DNA of 35,062 bases from NCBI GenBank assembly GCA_903916355.1, contig CAIWWN010000179.1, forward strand, positions 1 through 35,062. The letters run 5' to 3'. Source of the DNA: an uncultured Burkholderiales bacterium (GTDB lineage Bacteria > Pseudomonadota > Gammaproteobacteria > Burkholderiales > Burkholderiaceae_C). The position numbers were made by a program, and so were the translations under genes. How positions within the stretch are numbered: the stretch's first letter is position 1; each line of letters opens with the position of its first letter. The notes under the pieces were generated by a model. It was given only the letters and a program-made list of their open reading frames with translations, had not been told where the DNA came from and did no database searches. Shown piece by piece: positions 1 to 8,946 of the stretch.

Positions 1-264
1 CGTGTCGATTGCTTGCATTTTGAGGCTTGCTACTACCAGCCGATTGCCTGGTGCATTGCGAACGGTTTTGTTCGCTTTGAGGGCGGCGCCCAAGGGGAGC
101 ACAAAATGGCGCGAGCGCTGCTACCCGTCACCACCAGCAGCGCGCACTGGCTGTCGCACCCTGGTTTTGCAGATGCGGTCGCGCGATTTTTGGCCCAAGA
201 AGGCCAAGGTGTTGAAGCTTATTTGAACGATTTGAACCAACGCTCACCCCTGAAGCAGGGCTGA
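1..264 (+). CDS. C-terminal fragment of a COG3146/DUF482 GNAT-like acyltransferase
   Basis: The reading frame is open from base 1, so the start lies outside the window; only about 87 C-terminal residues are present. Diagnostic stretches are FEACYYQPI, then GFVRFEGGAQGEHKMARALL and a final helix ending LNDLNQR. I recognise these as the C-terminus of the COG3146 (DUF482) family, predicted FemAB/GNAT-like N-acyltransferases whose substrate is not established. The gene converges on ppa, with only 15 bases between the two stop codons. Its last codons lie inside a long inverted repeat (232-276). Family assignment is from remembered motif similarity; the function is unknown beyond probable acyl transfer. 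Confidence 0.75.
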   Translation, partial: RVDCLHFEACYYQPIAWCIANGFVRFEGGAQGEHKMARALLPVTTSSAHWLSHPGFADAVARFLAQEGQGVEAYLNDLNQRSPLKQG

Positions 265-276
265 GCGTTGGTTCAA
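232..276. terminator. Long near-perfect inverted repeat between convergent genes, probable bidirectional terminator
   Basis: The arms at 232-246 and 262-276 are a perfect 15-base inverted repeat (TTGAACCAACGCTCA and its complement). Inside it, CCCTG (248-252) pairs with CAGGG (256-260), extending the hairpin. The structure spans the stop codon of the acyltransferase and abuts the end of ppa. Neither side has a long T tract, so it is not a textbook intrinsic terminator, but its place between convergent genes fits transcript ends or 3' protection for both. Confidence 0.6.
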
Positions 277-279
277 GGC

Positions 280-816
280 TTAAGCCTTGGCGGCGTTGTA
301 AGCGGCAATACCGTCGGAAATTTCTTTGCGTGCGGATTCAGGGCCTTCCCAGCCCCTTATCTTGACCCACTTGCCTACTTCAAGGTCTTTGTAGTGCTCA
401 AAGAAATGCGAAATTTGATTCAGGCGCAGCTGATTCATGTCTTCAGGTTTTTGCCAGTGGGTGTAAATCGGCAAAATTCTGTCGATCGGCACCGCCAAGA
501 CCTTGCCGTCCTGGCCGCCTTCGTCTTCCATCAGCAAAATGCCAATCGGGCGGCATTTCACCACCACGCCTGGAATCAACGGGAATGGCGTGATCACCAA
601 CACATCGACCGGGTCACCGTCGCCGGCGATGGTGCGGGGCACGTAGCCGTAGTTGGTGGGGTAATGCATGGCCGTACCCATGAAACGGTCTACAAAAATG
701 GCACCCGTTTCTTTGTCCACTTCGTATTTCACCGGATCGGCATTCATCGGAATTTCGATGATGACGTTGAATGTATCGGGGGCGTTGACGCCAGGGGTCA
801 CATTGTCAAGGGACAT
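280..816 (-). CDS. ppa: Inorganic pyrophosphatase (soluble, family I)
   Basis: This 178-residue cytoplasmic enzyme hydrolyses inorganic pyrophosphate to two phosphates, pulling biosynthetic reactions forward. The family I signature DGDPVDVLV begins at residue 66, with metal-binding aspartates at 66, 68 and 71, one place off the E. coli numbering (65, 67, 70). The preceding segment YPTNYGYVP is also typical, and length matches the usual 175-180. The ATG at 816 follows a purine-poor leader without a strong ribosome site. The gene is divergent from hppA, a membrane pyrophosphatase using the same substrate, with a 208-base spacer holding a 14-base palindrome. Confidence 0.97.
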   Translation of the reverse strand: MSLDNVTPGVNAPDTFNVIIEIPMNADPVKYEVDKETGAIFVDRFMGTAMHYPTNYGYVPRTIAGDGDPVDVLVITPFPLIPGVVVKCRPIGILLMEDEGGQDGKVLAVPIDRILPIYTHWQKPEDMNQLRLNQISHFFEHYKDLEVGKWVKIRGWEGPESARKEISDGIAAYNAAKA

Positions 817-848
817 GGTTGCAGTCTCAGGGGGTTAAAGTAAAAACA

Positions 849-862
849 TAATCCTAGGATTA
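849..862. promoter_or_regulatory. 14-base perfect palindrome in the ppa-hppA spacer
   Basis: TAATCCTAGGATTA is a perfect palindrome placed 33 bases upstream of the ppa start and about 160 bases upstream of hppA. Its position would overlap a ppa promoter, as expected of an operator, but no regulator is known to me for this site. The rest of the spacer (863-1010) shows nothing I can name. Confidence 0.35.
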
Positions 863-1024
863 ACCCTCATTTTACTTTCACTGGCCTTGCGAAAAGTGAG
901 CCCTGCGTCTTTAATACCAAGGTTGGCCAATCGTGTACGCCCCAAGGTCGCGAGGAAGCAACGCCATGTAGGGGTCTCCAGTGCGTTGCCCCTCCCTTCA
1001 GCGACAACAATTGGAGAATGACAC

Positions 1025-3088
1025 ATGACAAGCAACTCAGCGCTCAACTTAGCGCTTGTATGCGGACTGATCGCCGTGGCCTACGGCATTTGGGCACGCA
1101 GTTGGATTCTTTCCCAGGACGCAGGTAACCCGCGGATGCAGGAAATTGCAGCGGCCATCCAGACCGGGGCTGCGGCCTATCTCTCTCGCCAATACAAAAC
1201 CATCGCCATGGTCGGCGTGGTGCTGGCCATCTTGATTGCGGTCTTTCTGGACTCCATGAGCGCGGTGGGCTTTGTGCTCGGCGCCGTGCTGTCCGGGGCC
1301 TGCGGCTTTATCGGCATGAACGTGTCAGTGCGTGCCAATGTGCGCACCGCCCAGGCCGCCACCAAGGGCATTGGCCCAGCTTTGGACGTGGCCTTTCGCG
1401 GCGGCGCCATCACCGGCATGCTGGTCGTGGGCCTGGGCTTGCTGGGCGTGACAGGCTTTTACATGTTTCTGGTGCCTGACGGCGCCGTGACGGCCGCCAA
1501 GCTCAACCCACTGATCGGCTTTGCCTTCGGCTCTTCCCTGATTTCTATCTTTGCCCGTCTGGGCGGCGGTATTTTCACCAAGGGCGCCGACGTCGGTGCT
1601 GACTTGGTCGGCAAGGTCGAAGCCGGCATCCCCGAGGATGACCCGCGCAACCCCGCCGTGATCGCCGACAACGTGGGCGATAACGTGGGTGACTGCGCCG
1701 GTATGGCCGCCGACCTGTTTGAAACCTATGCCGTGACGCTGATCGCCACCATGGTGCTGGGCGCCCTGCTGCTGGGCGCCAGTGGCCCCAACGCCGTGCT
1801 CTACCCCTTGAGTCTGGGCGCCGTGTCCATCGTGGCCTCCATCATCGGTTGCTTCTTTGTCAAGGCCTCGCCTGGCATGAAGAACGTGATGCCCGCGCTG
1901 TACAAGGGCCTGGCTGTCGCCGGTATCTTGTCGCTGGTGGCCTTTTACTTTGTGACGCAATCGCTGTTCCCGGCCGCACTGACGCTTGCTGACGGACGCA
2001 TCATCACCTCCAGCGCCCTGTTCGGCGCCTGCGCAGTAGGTCTGATCCTGACGGGCACGCTGGTCTGGATCACCGAGTACTACACCGGCACGCAATTCGC
2101 CCCCGTGCGTCACATTGCAGAAGCCTCCACCACCGGTCACGGCACCAACATCATTGCCGGCCTGGGTGTGTCCATGCGTTCCACCGCCTGGCCGGTGCTG
2201 TTCGTCTGTGCTGCGATCTACTCGGCCTTTGCGCTGGCCGGTCTTTACGGCATTGCCATCGCCGCCACTTCCATGCTGAGCATGGCTGGCATTGTGGTGG
2301 CACTGGACGCCTACGGCCCCATCACCGACAACGCCGGTGGCATTGCCGAGATGGCCGAACTGCCTGCCAGCGTGCGTGACATCACCGACCCGCTGGACGC
2401 CGTAGGCAACACCACCAAGGCCGTGACCAAGGGCTACGCCATCGGCTCCGCCGGTCTGGCCGCTCTGGTGCTGTTTGCCGACTACACCCACAAGCTCGAG
2501 GGCCTGGGCAGCCATGTCAAGTTTGACCTGAGTGACCCCATGGTCATCATCGGCCTGTTCATTGGCGGCCTGATCCCTTACCTGTTTGGCGCCATGGCCA
2601 TGGAAGCCGTGGGCCGCGCAGCCGGTGCCGTGGTGGTGGAAGTACGCCGCCAGTTCCGCGACATCAAGGGCATCATGGACGGTACCGGCAAGCCCGAGTA
2701 CGACACCGCGGTGGACATGCTGACCAGCGCTGCCATCAAGGAAATGATGATCCCCAGTTTGTTGCCCGTCGTGGCGCCGATCTTGGTCGGCCTGATCCTC
2801 GGGCCAGCGGCCCTGGGTGGCCTGCTGATGGGCACCATCGTGACCGGCCTGTTCGTGGCCATCTCCATGTGTACCGGCGGCGGCGCCTGGGACAACGCCA
2901 AAAAGTACATTGAAGACGGCCACCACGGCGGCAAAGGCTCTGAAGCGCACAAAGCTGCAGTGACCGGCGACACCGTGGGCGACCCCTACAAGGACACTGC
3001 GGGCCCAGCCATCAACCCGCTGATCAAAATCATCAACATTGTGGCGCTGCTGATCGTGCCCTTGGTCGTCAAGTTACACGGCGTCTAA
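1025..3088 (+). CDS. hppA: Proton-translocating membrane pyrophosphatase, K+-independent type
   Basis: This 687-residue integral membrane pump couples pyrophosphate hydrolysis to proton export across the inner membrane. The substrate-binding motif [18 protein letters not shown] starts at residue 180, followed by [19 protein letters not shown] and [10 protein letters not shown] (205-233). The protein is made of many alternating hydrophobic segments, about 16 expected for the family. In [10 protein letters not shown] (461-470) residue 465 is lysine; K+-dependent enzymes carry alanine there, so this should be a K+-independent proton pump. The start has GGAG eight bases upstream. It is divergent from ppa, so both pyrophosphate-consuming routes share a spacer. 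A strong terminator follows. Confidence 0.97.
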   Translation: MTSNSALNLALVCGLIAVAYGIWARSWILSQDAGNPRMQEIAAAIQTGAAAYLSRQYKTIAMVGVVLAILIAVFLDSMSAVGFVLGAVLSGACGFIGMNVSVRANVRTAQAATKGIGPALDVAFRGGAITGMLVVGLGLLGVTGFYMFLVPDGAVTAAKLNPLIGFAFGSSLISIFARLGGGIFTKGADVGADLVGKVEAGIPEDDPRNPAVIADNVGDNVGDCAGMAADLFETYAVTLIATMVLGALLLGASGPNAVLYPLSLGAVSIVASIIGCFFVKASPGMKNVMPALYKGLAVAGILSLVAFYFVTQSLFPAALTLADGRIITSSALFGACAVGLILTGTLVWITEYYTGTQFAPVRHIAEASTTGHGTNIIAGLGVSMRSTAWPVLFVCAAIYSAFALAGLYGIAIAATSMLSMAGIVVALDAYGPITDNAGGIAEMAELPASVRDITDPLDAVGNTTKAVTKGYAIGSAGLAALVLFADYTHKLEGLGSHVKFDLSDPMVIIGLFIGGLIPYLFGAMAMEAVGRAAGAVVVEVRRQFRDIKGIMDGTGKPEYDTAVDMLTSAAIKEMMIPSLLPVVAPILVGLILGPAALGGLLMGTIVTGLFVAISMCTGGGAWDNAKKYIEDGHHGGKGSEAHKAAVTGDTVGDPYKDTAGPAINPLIKIINIVALLIVPLVVKLHGV

Positions 3089-3110
3089 GCCCCCTGCGTT
3101 CTTTGAGTAA

Positions 3111-3141
3111 GCCCGCTCTCTTTGGAGGGCGGGCTTTTTTT
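3111..3141 (+). terminator. Rho-independent terminator after hppA
   Basis: GCCCGCTCTC (3111-3120) pairs with GAGGGCGGGC (3125-3134) over ten pairs, including one G-U, around a TTTG loop. A run of seven T follows. It begins 23 bases after the hppA stop. Confidence 0.93.
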
Positions 3142-3163
3142 CGGCCCATGAACGTCCAAATTT

Positions 3164-3700
3164 TCAGGTGAATTGGATATCGCTGCAACGCATTGCTTGG
3201 ACCCTGGGACCAAAACTTGAAATCTGGGTGAGCGTTGCGTTGTGGTGAGCGATGACTTGCGAAGGCGTCAACGCAGCATTGCCCGCTGAAGTATGGCCGT
3301 CCGCCAACAAGGTCACTGGATAGCCCAGAGCCAGGGCTTGCCGGGTGGTTGTGTCGACACAGAATTCAGTATGCATGCCGCACACCACCACATGTTCAAC
3401 CTTCATGCGAACCAACATGTCCTGAAGTGGGGTTCTCAGAAAAGAATCACATGTTGTCTTGCGAATTCTGAGGTCATGGGGTTCGACCTGCAAACCCTCT
3501 GCAAGCTGCCACTCGCGACTGGCGTATTCCAAGTACCCTTGTGCAGACTCATGCTGGATGAAGATCACCGGCATATGGGCATCTCGTGCTTTGGCAGAAA
3601 CGCTATTGATACGAGCGATCACCTCAGCAGACTCAAATGCCTTGCCTTCACCTTCACAAAGTCCTTGCTGAACATCAATGACCAATAATGCGCTTCCCAT
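3164..3700 (-). CDS. Isochorismatase-family cysteine hydrolase
   Basis: A 178-residue protein of the isochorismatase-like cysteine hydrolase superfamily. The fold opens with ALLVIDVQQG; the catalytic triad can be read as Asp9 (in VIDVQ), Lys81 (in RIRKTTCDSF) and Cys114 (in HTEFCVDTT), matching the Asp-Lys-Cys triad of nicotinamidases and related amidases. It should cleave a C-N or vinyl-ether bond of a small metabolite, but the substrate cannot be read from the sequence. The ATG at 3700 has GGGAG seven bases upstream on the minus strand. It stands alone, divergent from the aldehyde dehydrogenase, with which it might share a substrate route (speculative). Confidence 0.88.
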   Translation of the reverse strand: MGSALLVIDVQQGLCEGEGKAFESAEVIARINSVSAKARDAHMPVIFIQHESAQGYLEYASREWQLAEGLQVEPHDLRIRKTTCDSFLRTPLQDMLVRMKVEHVVVCGMHTEFCVDTTTRQALALGYPVTLLADGHTSAGNAALTPSQVIAHHNATLTQISSFGPRVQAMRCSDIQFT

Positions 3701-3818
3701 GACAATCTCCCAAAAAGAATCCAGGCGCTCCTAAATAACCATACGTTTATCTTACATTCACGATAAGCCATTCTTGTTTTCCTGTCCCATGGATGATCAA
3801 CGAAATCATTAACCCATA

Positions 3819-3824
3819 GACAAT
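3819..3824 (+). promoter_or_regulatory. Candidate -10 box giving a leaderless aldehyde dehydrogenase transcript
   Basis: GACAAT ends six bases before the ATG at 3831. A -10 box normally starts transcription about seven bases downstream, so the first transcribed base would be at or next to the A of the start codon. No ribosome-binding site is visible upstream. The -35 region is not convincing. Confidence 0.4.
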
Positions 3825-3830
3825 AGCCCC

Positions 3831-5264
3831 ATGCAACTGAACTTCATCGCCAACCAATCTGTGCCTGCCCTAGCAGGACAAACCCTGAATGTGATCGACC
3901 CGTCGGACGGTCAGGTGTTTGATCAAATTCAACGCAGTCAAGCCGCCGACATCGATCAAGCCGTGCTGGCCGCGCGTGCGGCTTTTCAGGGCCCTTGGGG
4001 TCAATTGAGCGCCATGGAGCGTGGGCGCTTGCTGATGGCGCTGTCACGCAAAGTGAGCGAGCATGCGGCAGAACTGAGCGCATTGGAACAACGTGATTGC
4101 GGCAAACCCACCAAGCAAGCGGCAGCAGACGCCACGGCCCTCGCTCGCTATTTTGAATATTACGCAGGCGCTTGCGACAAACTGCACGGCGAGACCCTGC
4201 CCTACCAAAACGGCTACAGCGTGCTGACCTGGCGCGAGCCGCATGGCGTCACCGGCCATGTGATTCCATGGAACTACCCGATGCAAATTTTTGGCCGCAG
4301 CGTGGGCGGTGCCCTGGCGGCCGGTAACACCTGCGTGGTCAAACCGGCCGAAGACGCCTGTTTGAGTCTGATCCGTGTCGCCCAGTTGGCGGCCGAGGTG
4401 GGTTTTCCAGCCGGCACGATCAATATCGTGACGGGTTATGGTCATGAGGTGGGTGATGCGCTGGCGCGTCACCCCGGCATCGACCACATCAGCTTCACAG
4501 GCAGCCCCACGGTAGGCACACTGATTCAGCAAGTGGCAGCTGAACGCCATTGCCCTGTGACGCTGGAGCTGGGCGGCAAGAGCCCGCAAATCATCTTTGC
4601 CGATGCCGACTTGGACGCCGCCATCCCGGTGGTGGTCAACGCCATTGTGCAAAACGCCGGGCAAACCTGCAGCGCCGGCTCGCGGGTGCTGATTGCGCAA
4701 GCCATTTACGAGCCCCTGCTGCAGCGCTTGGGCGAGGCGTTTACACAACTGCGGGTGGGCTCGGCCGAGATGAACCTGGATCTGGGCCCATTGATTCGGG
4801 CCAGTCAGCTCGAACGCGTAGCAGGCTTTCTGGACCAAGCCCGCGCGGATGGCATTGCCACCGTGGCGCAAGGCCAAATCGCCGCCGGCGTGCCGGCGGG
4901 CGGCTTTTACCAAGCCCCGACCCTGCTGCGCGATGTGCCAGTGATGCACCGCTTGGCGCAAGAAGAAGTATTTGGTCCGGTGCTGTCGGCCATGGCTTTT
5001 CGTGACGAAGATCACGCGGTCGAACTGGCCAATGCCACCGCCTTTGGTCTGGTGGCCGGCATCTGGTCGCGCGATGGCGCACGCCAATTCCGCATGGCCA
5101 AACGGGTGCGCAGCGGTCAGATCTTCATCAACAACTACGGCGCCGGCGGTGGTGTGGAGCTGCCGTTCGGCGGGGTCAAGTCGTCCGGCTACGGCCGGGA
5201 AAAGGGTTTCGAAGCCCTGATGGGTTTCACCACGCTCAAAACCGTGGCGATTCACCACGGCTGA
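3831..5264 (+). CDS. NAD(P)-dependent aldehyde dehydrogenase family protein
   Basis: A 477-residue soluble dehydrogenase oxidising an aldehyde to the carboxylic acid with NAD(P)+. Family landmarks are all present: PWNYP with Asn148, Lys171 in CVVKPAED for cofactor contact, the Rossmann turn FTGSPTVG (222-229), the general base Glu246 in LELGGKSP, the nucleophile Cys280 in GQTCSAGSR, and EEVFGPV plus [15 protein letters not shown] near the C-terminus. The ending resembles the betaine-aldehyde or amino-aldehyde dehydrogenase branch, but substrate is not assignable. It is transcribed alone between the isochorismatase-family gene and moaA; the start ATG lacks a ribosome site and may be leaderless. 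Confidence 0.93.
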   Translation: MQLNFIANQSVPALAGQTLNVIDPSDGQVFDQIQRSQAADIDQAVLAARAAFQGPWGQLSAMERGRLLMALSRKVSEHAAELSALEQRDCGKPTKQAAADATALARYFEYYAGACDKLHGETLPYQNGYSVLTWREPHGVTGHVIPWNYPMQIFGRSVGGALAAGNTCVVKPAEDACLSLIRVAQLAAEVGFPAGTINIVTGYGHEVGDALARHPGIDHISFTGSPTVGTLIQQVAAERHCPVTLELGGKSPQIIFADADLDAAIPVVVNAIVQNAGQTCSAGSRVLIAQAIYEPLLQRLGEAFTQLRVGSAEMNLDLGPLIRASQLERVAGFLDQARADGIATVAQGQIAAGVPAGGFYQAPTLLRDVPVMHRLAQEEVFGPVLSAMAFRDEDHAVELANATAFGLVAGIWSRDGARQFRMAKRVRSGQIFINNYGAGGGVELPFGGVKSSGYGREKGFEALMGFTTLKTVAIHHG

Positions 5265-5322
5265 TTCGTTTCAGGGTTTTGCCTTGCAATCACCCCTGAC
5301 AGGGACGGGTGTGATGCTGCGG

Positions 5323-5328
5323 CACAAT
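5323..5328 (+). promoter_or_regulatory. Candidate -10 box giving a leaderless moaA transcript
   Basis: CACAAT ends six bases before the moaA ATG at 5335, the same spacing as at the aldehyde dehydrogenase upstream. No ribosome-binding site lies between. I see no convincing -35 box and no fold resembling the molybdenum-cofactor riboswitch in the 70-base spacer. Confidence 0.4.
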
Positions 5329-5334
5329 GGTGGC

Positions 5335-6474
5335 ATGTCTGAACGAATCATTCCTTTGGTGGACCTGCGCAACAGCTTGCCTCTGCCCCCGCCTTCTGCG
5401 CCTTTGGCATGGAGTTCATCGCTGCAGGATGTTCGGGGTCGCCCTTTGCACGATTTGCGCATCAGCGTGACCGACCGCTGCAACTTTCGCTGCAGCTATT
5501 GCATGCCCAAAGAAGTCTTTCACAAAGACTACCCTTACCTGCCGCACAGCGACTTGCTGACCTTCGAAGAAATCACCCGCACTGCCCAAGCGTTTGTGGC
5601 TTTAGGCGTGCGCAAAATCAGACTCACCGGCGGCGAGCCCCTGCTGCGTAAAAACATCGAGGTGCTGATCGCCCAACTGGCCGCCCTGCGTACCCCCGAA
5701 GGCTTGCCGCTGGACATCACGCTGACCACCAACGGCTCGCTGTTGGCGCGCAAAGCCCAAGCCTTGAAGGACGCGGGACTGCAACGCGTCACCGTCAGCC
5801 TGGACGGGCTGGACGATGCGATTTTTCGCCAAATGAACGACGTGGATTTTCCGGTCGCCGATGTGCTGGCCGGCATCGACGCGGCGCAAGCCGCCGGGCT
5901 GTCGAGCATCAAGGTGAATATGGTGGTCAAGCGCGGCACCAACGACCACGAAATCTTGCCCATGGCCCGGCACTTCAAAGGCTCGGGCGTGACGCTGCGC
6001 TTTATTGAATACATGGACGTGGGCGCCACCAACGGTTGGCGCATGGACGAAGTCCTGCCCAGCGCGCAAGTCATCGAACGCTTGCAAGCTGAGCTGCCGC
6101 TGGTCGCCTTGAGGGCGTCAGCACCCGGCGAAACCGCCCAGCGCTGGGGTTACGCTGATGCACAGGGGTTGTTCGACCCGAGTCAGGGAGAAATTGGCGT
6201 CATCAGCAGCGTGACCCAGGCCTTTTGTGGTGACTGCAACCGCGCCAGACTGTCGACCGAAGGTCAGCTGTATTTGTGCCTGTTTGCCTCTCAAGGCTAC
6301 GACCTGCGCTCACTGATTCGCGGCTCCCTGAGCGATGAGGCTTTGCGCCAGCAGATTGCGGCCATCTGGCAAGGGCGCAGTGACCGCTACTCTGAATTGC
6401 GCAGCCTGATGCCGCCAGACAGCGAGCAGGCCCCAGCCCGCAAGCGGGTTGAAATGAGTTACATCGGCGGCTGA
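5335..6474 (+). CDS. moaA: GTP 3',8-cyclase (molybdenum cofactor step 1)
   Basis: A 379-residue radical-SAM enzyme converting GTP to (8S)-3',8-cyclo-7,8-dihydro-GTP, the first step of molybdopterin synthesis. The SAM-cluster motif is CNFRCSYC with Cys49, Cys53 and Cys56; LTGGEPLLR is the SAM-binding GGE motif; a second cluster site [11 protein letters not shown] with a later LCLF cysteine lies near the C-terminus, and the protein ends in the family's Gly-Gly tail. I chose ATG 5335 because an upstream in-frame ATG (5284) would add 17 unconserved residues and cross the likely promoter. It heads a tight moaA-mobA-moeA operon. Confidence 0.96.
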   Translation: MSERIIPLVDLRNSLPLPPPSAPLAWSSSLQDVRGRPLHDLRISVTDRCNFRCSYCMPKEVFHKDYPYLPHSDLLTFEEITRTAQAFVALGVRKIRLTGGEPLLRKNIEVLIAQLAALRTPEGLPLDITLTTNGSLLARKAQALKDAGLQRVTVSLDGLDDAIFRQMNDVDFPVADVLAGIDAAQAAGLSSIKVNMVVKRGTNDHEILPMARHFKGSGVTLRFIEYMDVGATNGWRMDEVLPSAQVIERLQAELPLVALRASAPGETAQRWGYADAQGLFDPSQGEIGVISSVTQAFCGDCNRARLSTEGQLYLCLFASQGYDLRSLIRGSLSDEALRQQIAAIWQGRSDRYSELRSLMPPDSEQAPARKRVEMSYIGG

Positions 6475-6476
6475 AC

Positions 6477-7133
6477 ATGACCCAGGCGCCCATTCGCACC
6501 GACGCGCCCACGACTGAATGGGAAGCCGTCACCGGTTTGATTTTGGCGGGCGGTCGCGGCACGCGCATGGGCGGCACCGACAAAGGTTTGCAAATCTTTC
6601 GCGGCCAGCCCCTGGCGCTGAACACCTTGGAGCGCCTGCAAATGCAGCAAGGCCAAGCCTTGGCCGAGGTCATGATCAACGCCAACCGCAACCTATCCGC
6701 TTACGCAGCGTTTGGCACGCCGGTCTGGCCTGACACGCTGGATGGTTTTGCAGGACCACTGGCCGGCTTTATGACCGGCCTGGAACACTGCCAAACCCCG
6801 CTGCTGCTCACCGTGCCCTGTGACACGCCGCTGTTTCCGCTGGACCTGGTGCAGCGCATGCACCAAGCCCTGCGTCGTGAACAGGCCGACCTGGCCATGG
6901 CCGCCGCTTGTGAAGAAGACGGGCAACTGCGTGCCCAACCGGTGTTCTGCCTGATGCGGGTCGGGTTGCTGGAAAGCCTGGTCGCCTTCACCCAGCAAGC
7001 TGGCCGCAAAATTGACGCTTGGACAGCGCTGCACCGCACGGTGCTGGTGCCCTTCAACGAGCCCACGGACAACCCCCAAGCCTTCTTCAACGCCAACACC
7101 GCTGAGCAACTGCACAGCCTGGAAAATGTCTGA
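6477..7133 (+). CDS. mobA: Molybdenum cofactor guanylyltransferase
   Basis: A 218-residue cytoplasmic nucleotidyltransferase that joins GMP from GTP to molybdenum cofactor, making the bis-MGD form used by DMSO-reductase-family enzymes. The N-terminal nucleotide-binding signature LILAGGRGTRMGGTDKGL is clear, and VPCDTPLFP carries the metal-binding aspartate region. Length is near the family norm of about 195-220. It starts two bases after the moaA stop and its last codons overlap the moeA start by eight bases, so translational coupling through the operon is likely. Presence of mobA implies the organism has bis-MGD enzymes such as nitrate or formate enzymes encoded elsewhere. Confidence 0.95.
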   Translation: MTQAPIRTDAPTTEWEAVTGLILAGGRGTRMGGTDKGLQIFRGQPLALNTLERLQMQQGQALAEVMINANRNLSAYAAFGTPVWPDTLDGFAGPLAGFMTGLEHCQTPLLLTVPCDTPLFPLDLVQRMHQALRREQADLAMAAACEEDGQLRAQPVFCLMRVGLLESLVAFTQQAGRKIDAWTALHRTVLVPFNEPTDNPQAFFNANTAEQLHSLENV

Positions 7134-8460
7134 CGCCATGCCGCAGACGGTGCTCAAACCCTTAGCCATGCCTGCCACGCTGACTCAGATCGGCAAACAA
7201 TTGGCCGGCTACGACCCTCAGGCGCTGACGGCCGACGCCGTATTGGCGTTCTTGGCGCAAATGGTCACGCCCCTGGCGGGCACGGAAACAGTGTCTTTGT
7301 TTCAGGCCTTGGACCGGGTACTGGCCGCGGACGTGATCTCGCCCTTGAGCGTGCCACCCCACGACAACTCGGCGATGGACGGTTACGCCTTCAACGGCGA
7401 CAGCCTGCCCGCCGCGCAAAGCCTGCAAGTGGTCGGCACCGCCTTGGCCGGCAAAGCCTGGCAAGGCCAAGTGCAAGCAGGCCAGTGCGTGAAGATCATG
7501 ACTGGCGCCATCATGCCGGCCGGCTTGGACACGGTGGTGGCGCAAGAATTGGCGCAGGTCAATGGCGATCGCGTGGAGATTGCCGCAAGGCTCTTGCAAC
7601 GCGGTGACAACCGTCGCCTTTGCGGCGAAGACCTGATGGCGGGCCAACCGGCCTTGCCTGCGGGCACGCGCTTGGGACCTGCGGCCTGCGGCCTCTTGGC
7701 CAGCCTGGGCTTGGCCCAGGTATCGGTGCGACCCCGCCTCAAGGTGGCCTACTTTTCCACCGGCGACGAAATTCTGAGCCTGGGCGAAGCGCCACGCGAA
7801 GGCGCGGTCTTCGACAGCAACCGCTACACCGTGCACGGCCTGCTCACGCGCATGGGCTGCGAGGTGCTGGACCTGGGTGTGGTGCGCGACGACCCAGCCT
7901 TGCTCGAAGCCGCCTTCGGGCAGGCCGCAGCCCTCGCCGACGTGATCATCACCAGCGGCGGCGTGAGTGTGGGTGAAGCCGATTTCACCAAAGCCATGAT
8001 GAAAAAATTAGGCGATGTCGCTTTTTGGCGCATCGCCATGCGACCCGGCCGCCCCATGGCGGTCGGACGCATTCCCCAAGGGGGCCGCTCTAGCGAAGGG
8101 GATCGATCTGCCGTGCTGTTTGGCTTGCCGGGTAACCCGGTGGCCGTGATGGTGACTTTCTTGGCTTTTGTGCGCCCCACTCTGCAGCGCATGATGGGCA
8201 TGACCCATGCCCCGCTGCCATTGCTCAAAGCGCGCAGCCAAGCAGTGCTGCGCAAAAAACCCGGTCGCACCGAGTACCAACGCGGCATCGTCAGCCACAA
8301 CGCCCAAGGGGAGTTGCAAGTGATCATCACCGGCAATCAAGGCTCGGGTGTGCTCAGCTCCATGGTGCAGGCCAATGGTTTGATCGTGCTGCACCACGAC
8401 CAAGCCACCACGCAGGTCGGCGAGTGGGTGGATGTGATGATGTTTGACGGCCACCTTTAG
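7126..8460 (+). CDS. moeA: Molybdopterin molybdenumtransferase
   Basis: A 444-residue enzyme that inserts molybdenum into adenylylated molybdopterin. Visible landmarks are PPHDNSAMDGYAF, the segment KIMTGAIMPAGLDTVV, the MoCF-binding core SGGVSVGEADF, RPGRPMAVG and GLPGNPVAVMVTF. The ATG at 7126 overlaps the mobA stop in ATGTCTGA, a coupling arrangement; ATG 7138 is an alternative. An upstream in-frame extension into mobA is not credible. It ends the molybdenum cofactor operon and converges on rnhA, 33 bases away, without a clear intrinsic terminator. Confidence 0.95.
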   Translation: MSDAMPQTVLKPLAMPATLTQIGKQLAGYDPQALTADAVLAFLAQMVTPLAGTETVSLFQALDRVLAADVISPLSVPPHDNSAMDGYAFNGDSLPAAQSLQVVGTALAGKAWQGQVQAGQCVKIMTGAIMPAGLDTVVAQELAQVNGDRVEIAARLLQRGDNRRLCGEDLMAGQPALPAGTRLGPAACGLLASLGLAQVSVRPRLKVAYFSTGDEILSLGEAPREGAVFDSNRYTVHGLLTRMGCEVLDLGVVRDDPALLEAAFGQAAALADVIITSGGVSVGEADFTKAMMKKLGDVAFWRIAMRPGRPMAVGRIPQGGRSSEGDRSAVLFGLPGNPVAVMVTFLAFVRPTLQRMMGMTHAPLPLLKARSQAVLRKKPGRTEYQRGIVSHNAQGELQVIITGNQGSGVLSSMVQANGLIVLHHDQATTQVGEWVDVMMFDGHL

Positions 8461-8493
8461 CAAAACGCCAAGGGCGCAAACAGCTGAGCCTGC

Positions 8494-8946
8494 CTAGCGG
8501 CCCTGCGCCAGGGCTTTCACCACACCGTCATTGGCGAGAGCGTCAGCACGTTCGTTGCCGGGGTCGCCCGCATGGCCTTTGACCCAGCGCCAATCGATGA
8601 CGTGCTCGGAACTGCTCACAGCCTCATCCAGCCGTTGCCACAAATCGACGTTTTTCACGGGTTGTTTGGCCGCAGTGCGCCAGCCTCTGGCTTTCCAGCC
8701 ATGAATCCACTCGGTAATGCCTTTGCGCACATATTCGCTGTCCAGATACAGGACGATGTGGCAGGGCCGCTTCAGAGCGCCCAAGGCTTGAATCACCGCC
8801 ATCAACTCCATGCGGTTGTTGGTGGTGCCCAACTCGCCGCCACACAGCTCGCGCACATGGCGGCCCGATTTCATCAACACACCCCAACCGCCCGGGCCGG
8901 GGTTGCCTTTGCAGGCCCCATCGGTATGTATTTCAACGTGATCCAA
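8494..8946 (-). CDS. rnhA: Ribonuclease HI
   Basis: This enzyme cuts the RNA strand of RNA-DNA hybrids during replication and repair. Starting at the TTG at 8946 gives 150 residues with the active site at Asp9, Glu47, Asp69, His125 and Asp135; E. coli uses Asp10, Glu48, Asp70, His124 and Asp134, so length and register fit. The longer form from ATG 9012 would add 22 residues encoded inside a tandem repeat of the upstream methyltransferase and has no ribosome site; TTG 8946 has a weak GAAAG before it and overlaps the methyltransferase end by 14 bases. The start is therefore less certain than the gene. Its place beside a methyltransferase and gloB matches E. coli yafS-rnhA. Confidence 0.95.
   Translation of the reverse strand: MDHVEIHTDGACKGNPGPGGWGVLMKSGRHVRELCGGELGTTNNRMELMAVIQALGALKRPCHIVLYLDSEYVRKGITEWIHGWKARGWRTAAKQPVKNVDLWQRLDEAVSSSEHVIDWRWVKGHAGDPGNERADALANDGVVKALAQGR

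Noticed and set aside
835-1047. 70-residue minus-strand frame in the ppa-hppA spacer
   Set aside because: No recognisable domain, no ribosome site, and it overlaps the hppA start.
1325-2950. 541-residue open frame on the minus strand opposite hppA
   Set aside because: It is His/Gly/Gln-rich low-complexity shadow coding typical of high-GC antisense frames; hppA on the plus strand is unmistakable.
4044-5258. 404-residue minus-strand frame opposite the aldehyde dehydrogenase
   Set aside because: Antisense shadow; all catalytic landmarks are on the plus strand.
5265-5334. Molybdenum-cofactor riboswitch before moaA
   Set aside because: The spacer is only 70 bases, the likely transcript is leaderless, and no matching multi-helix fold is visible.
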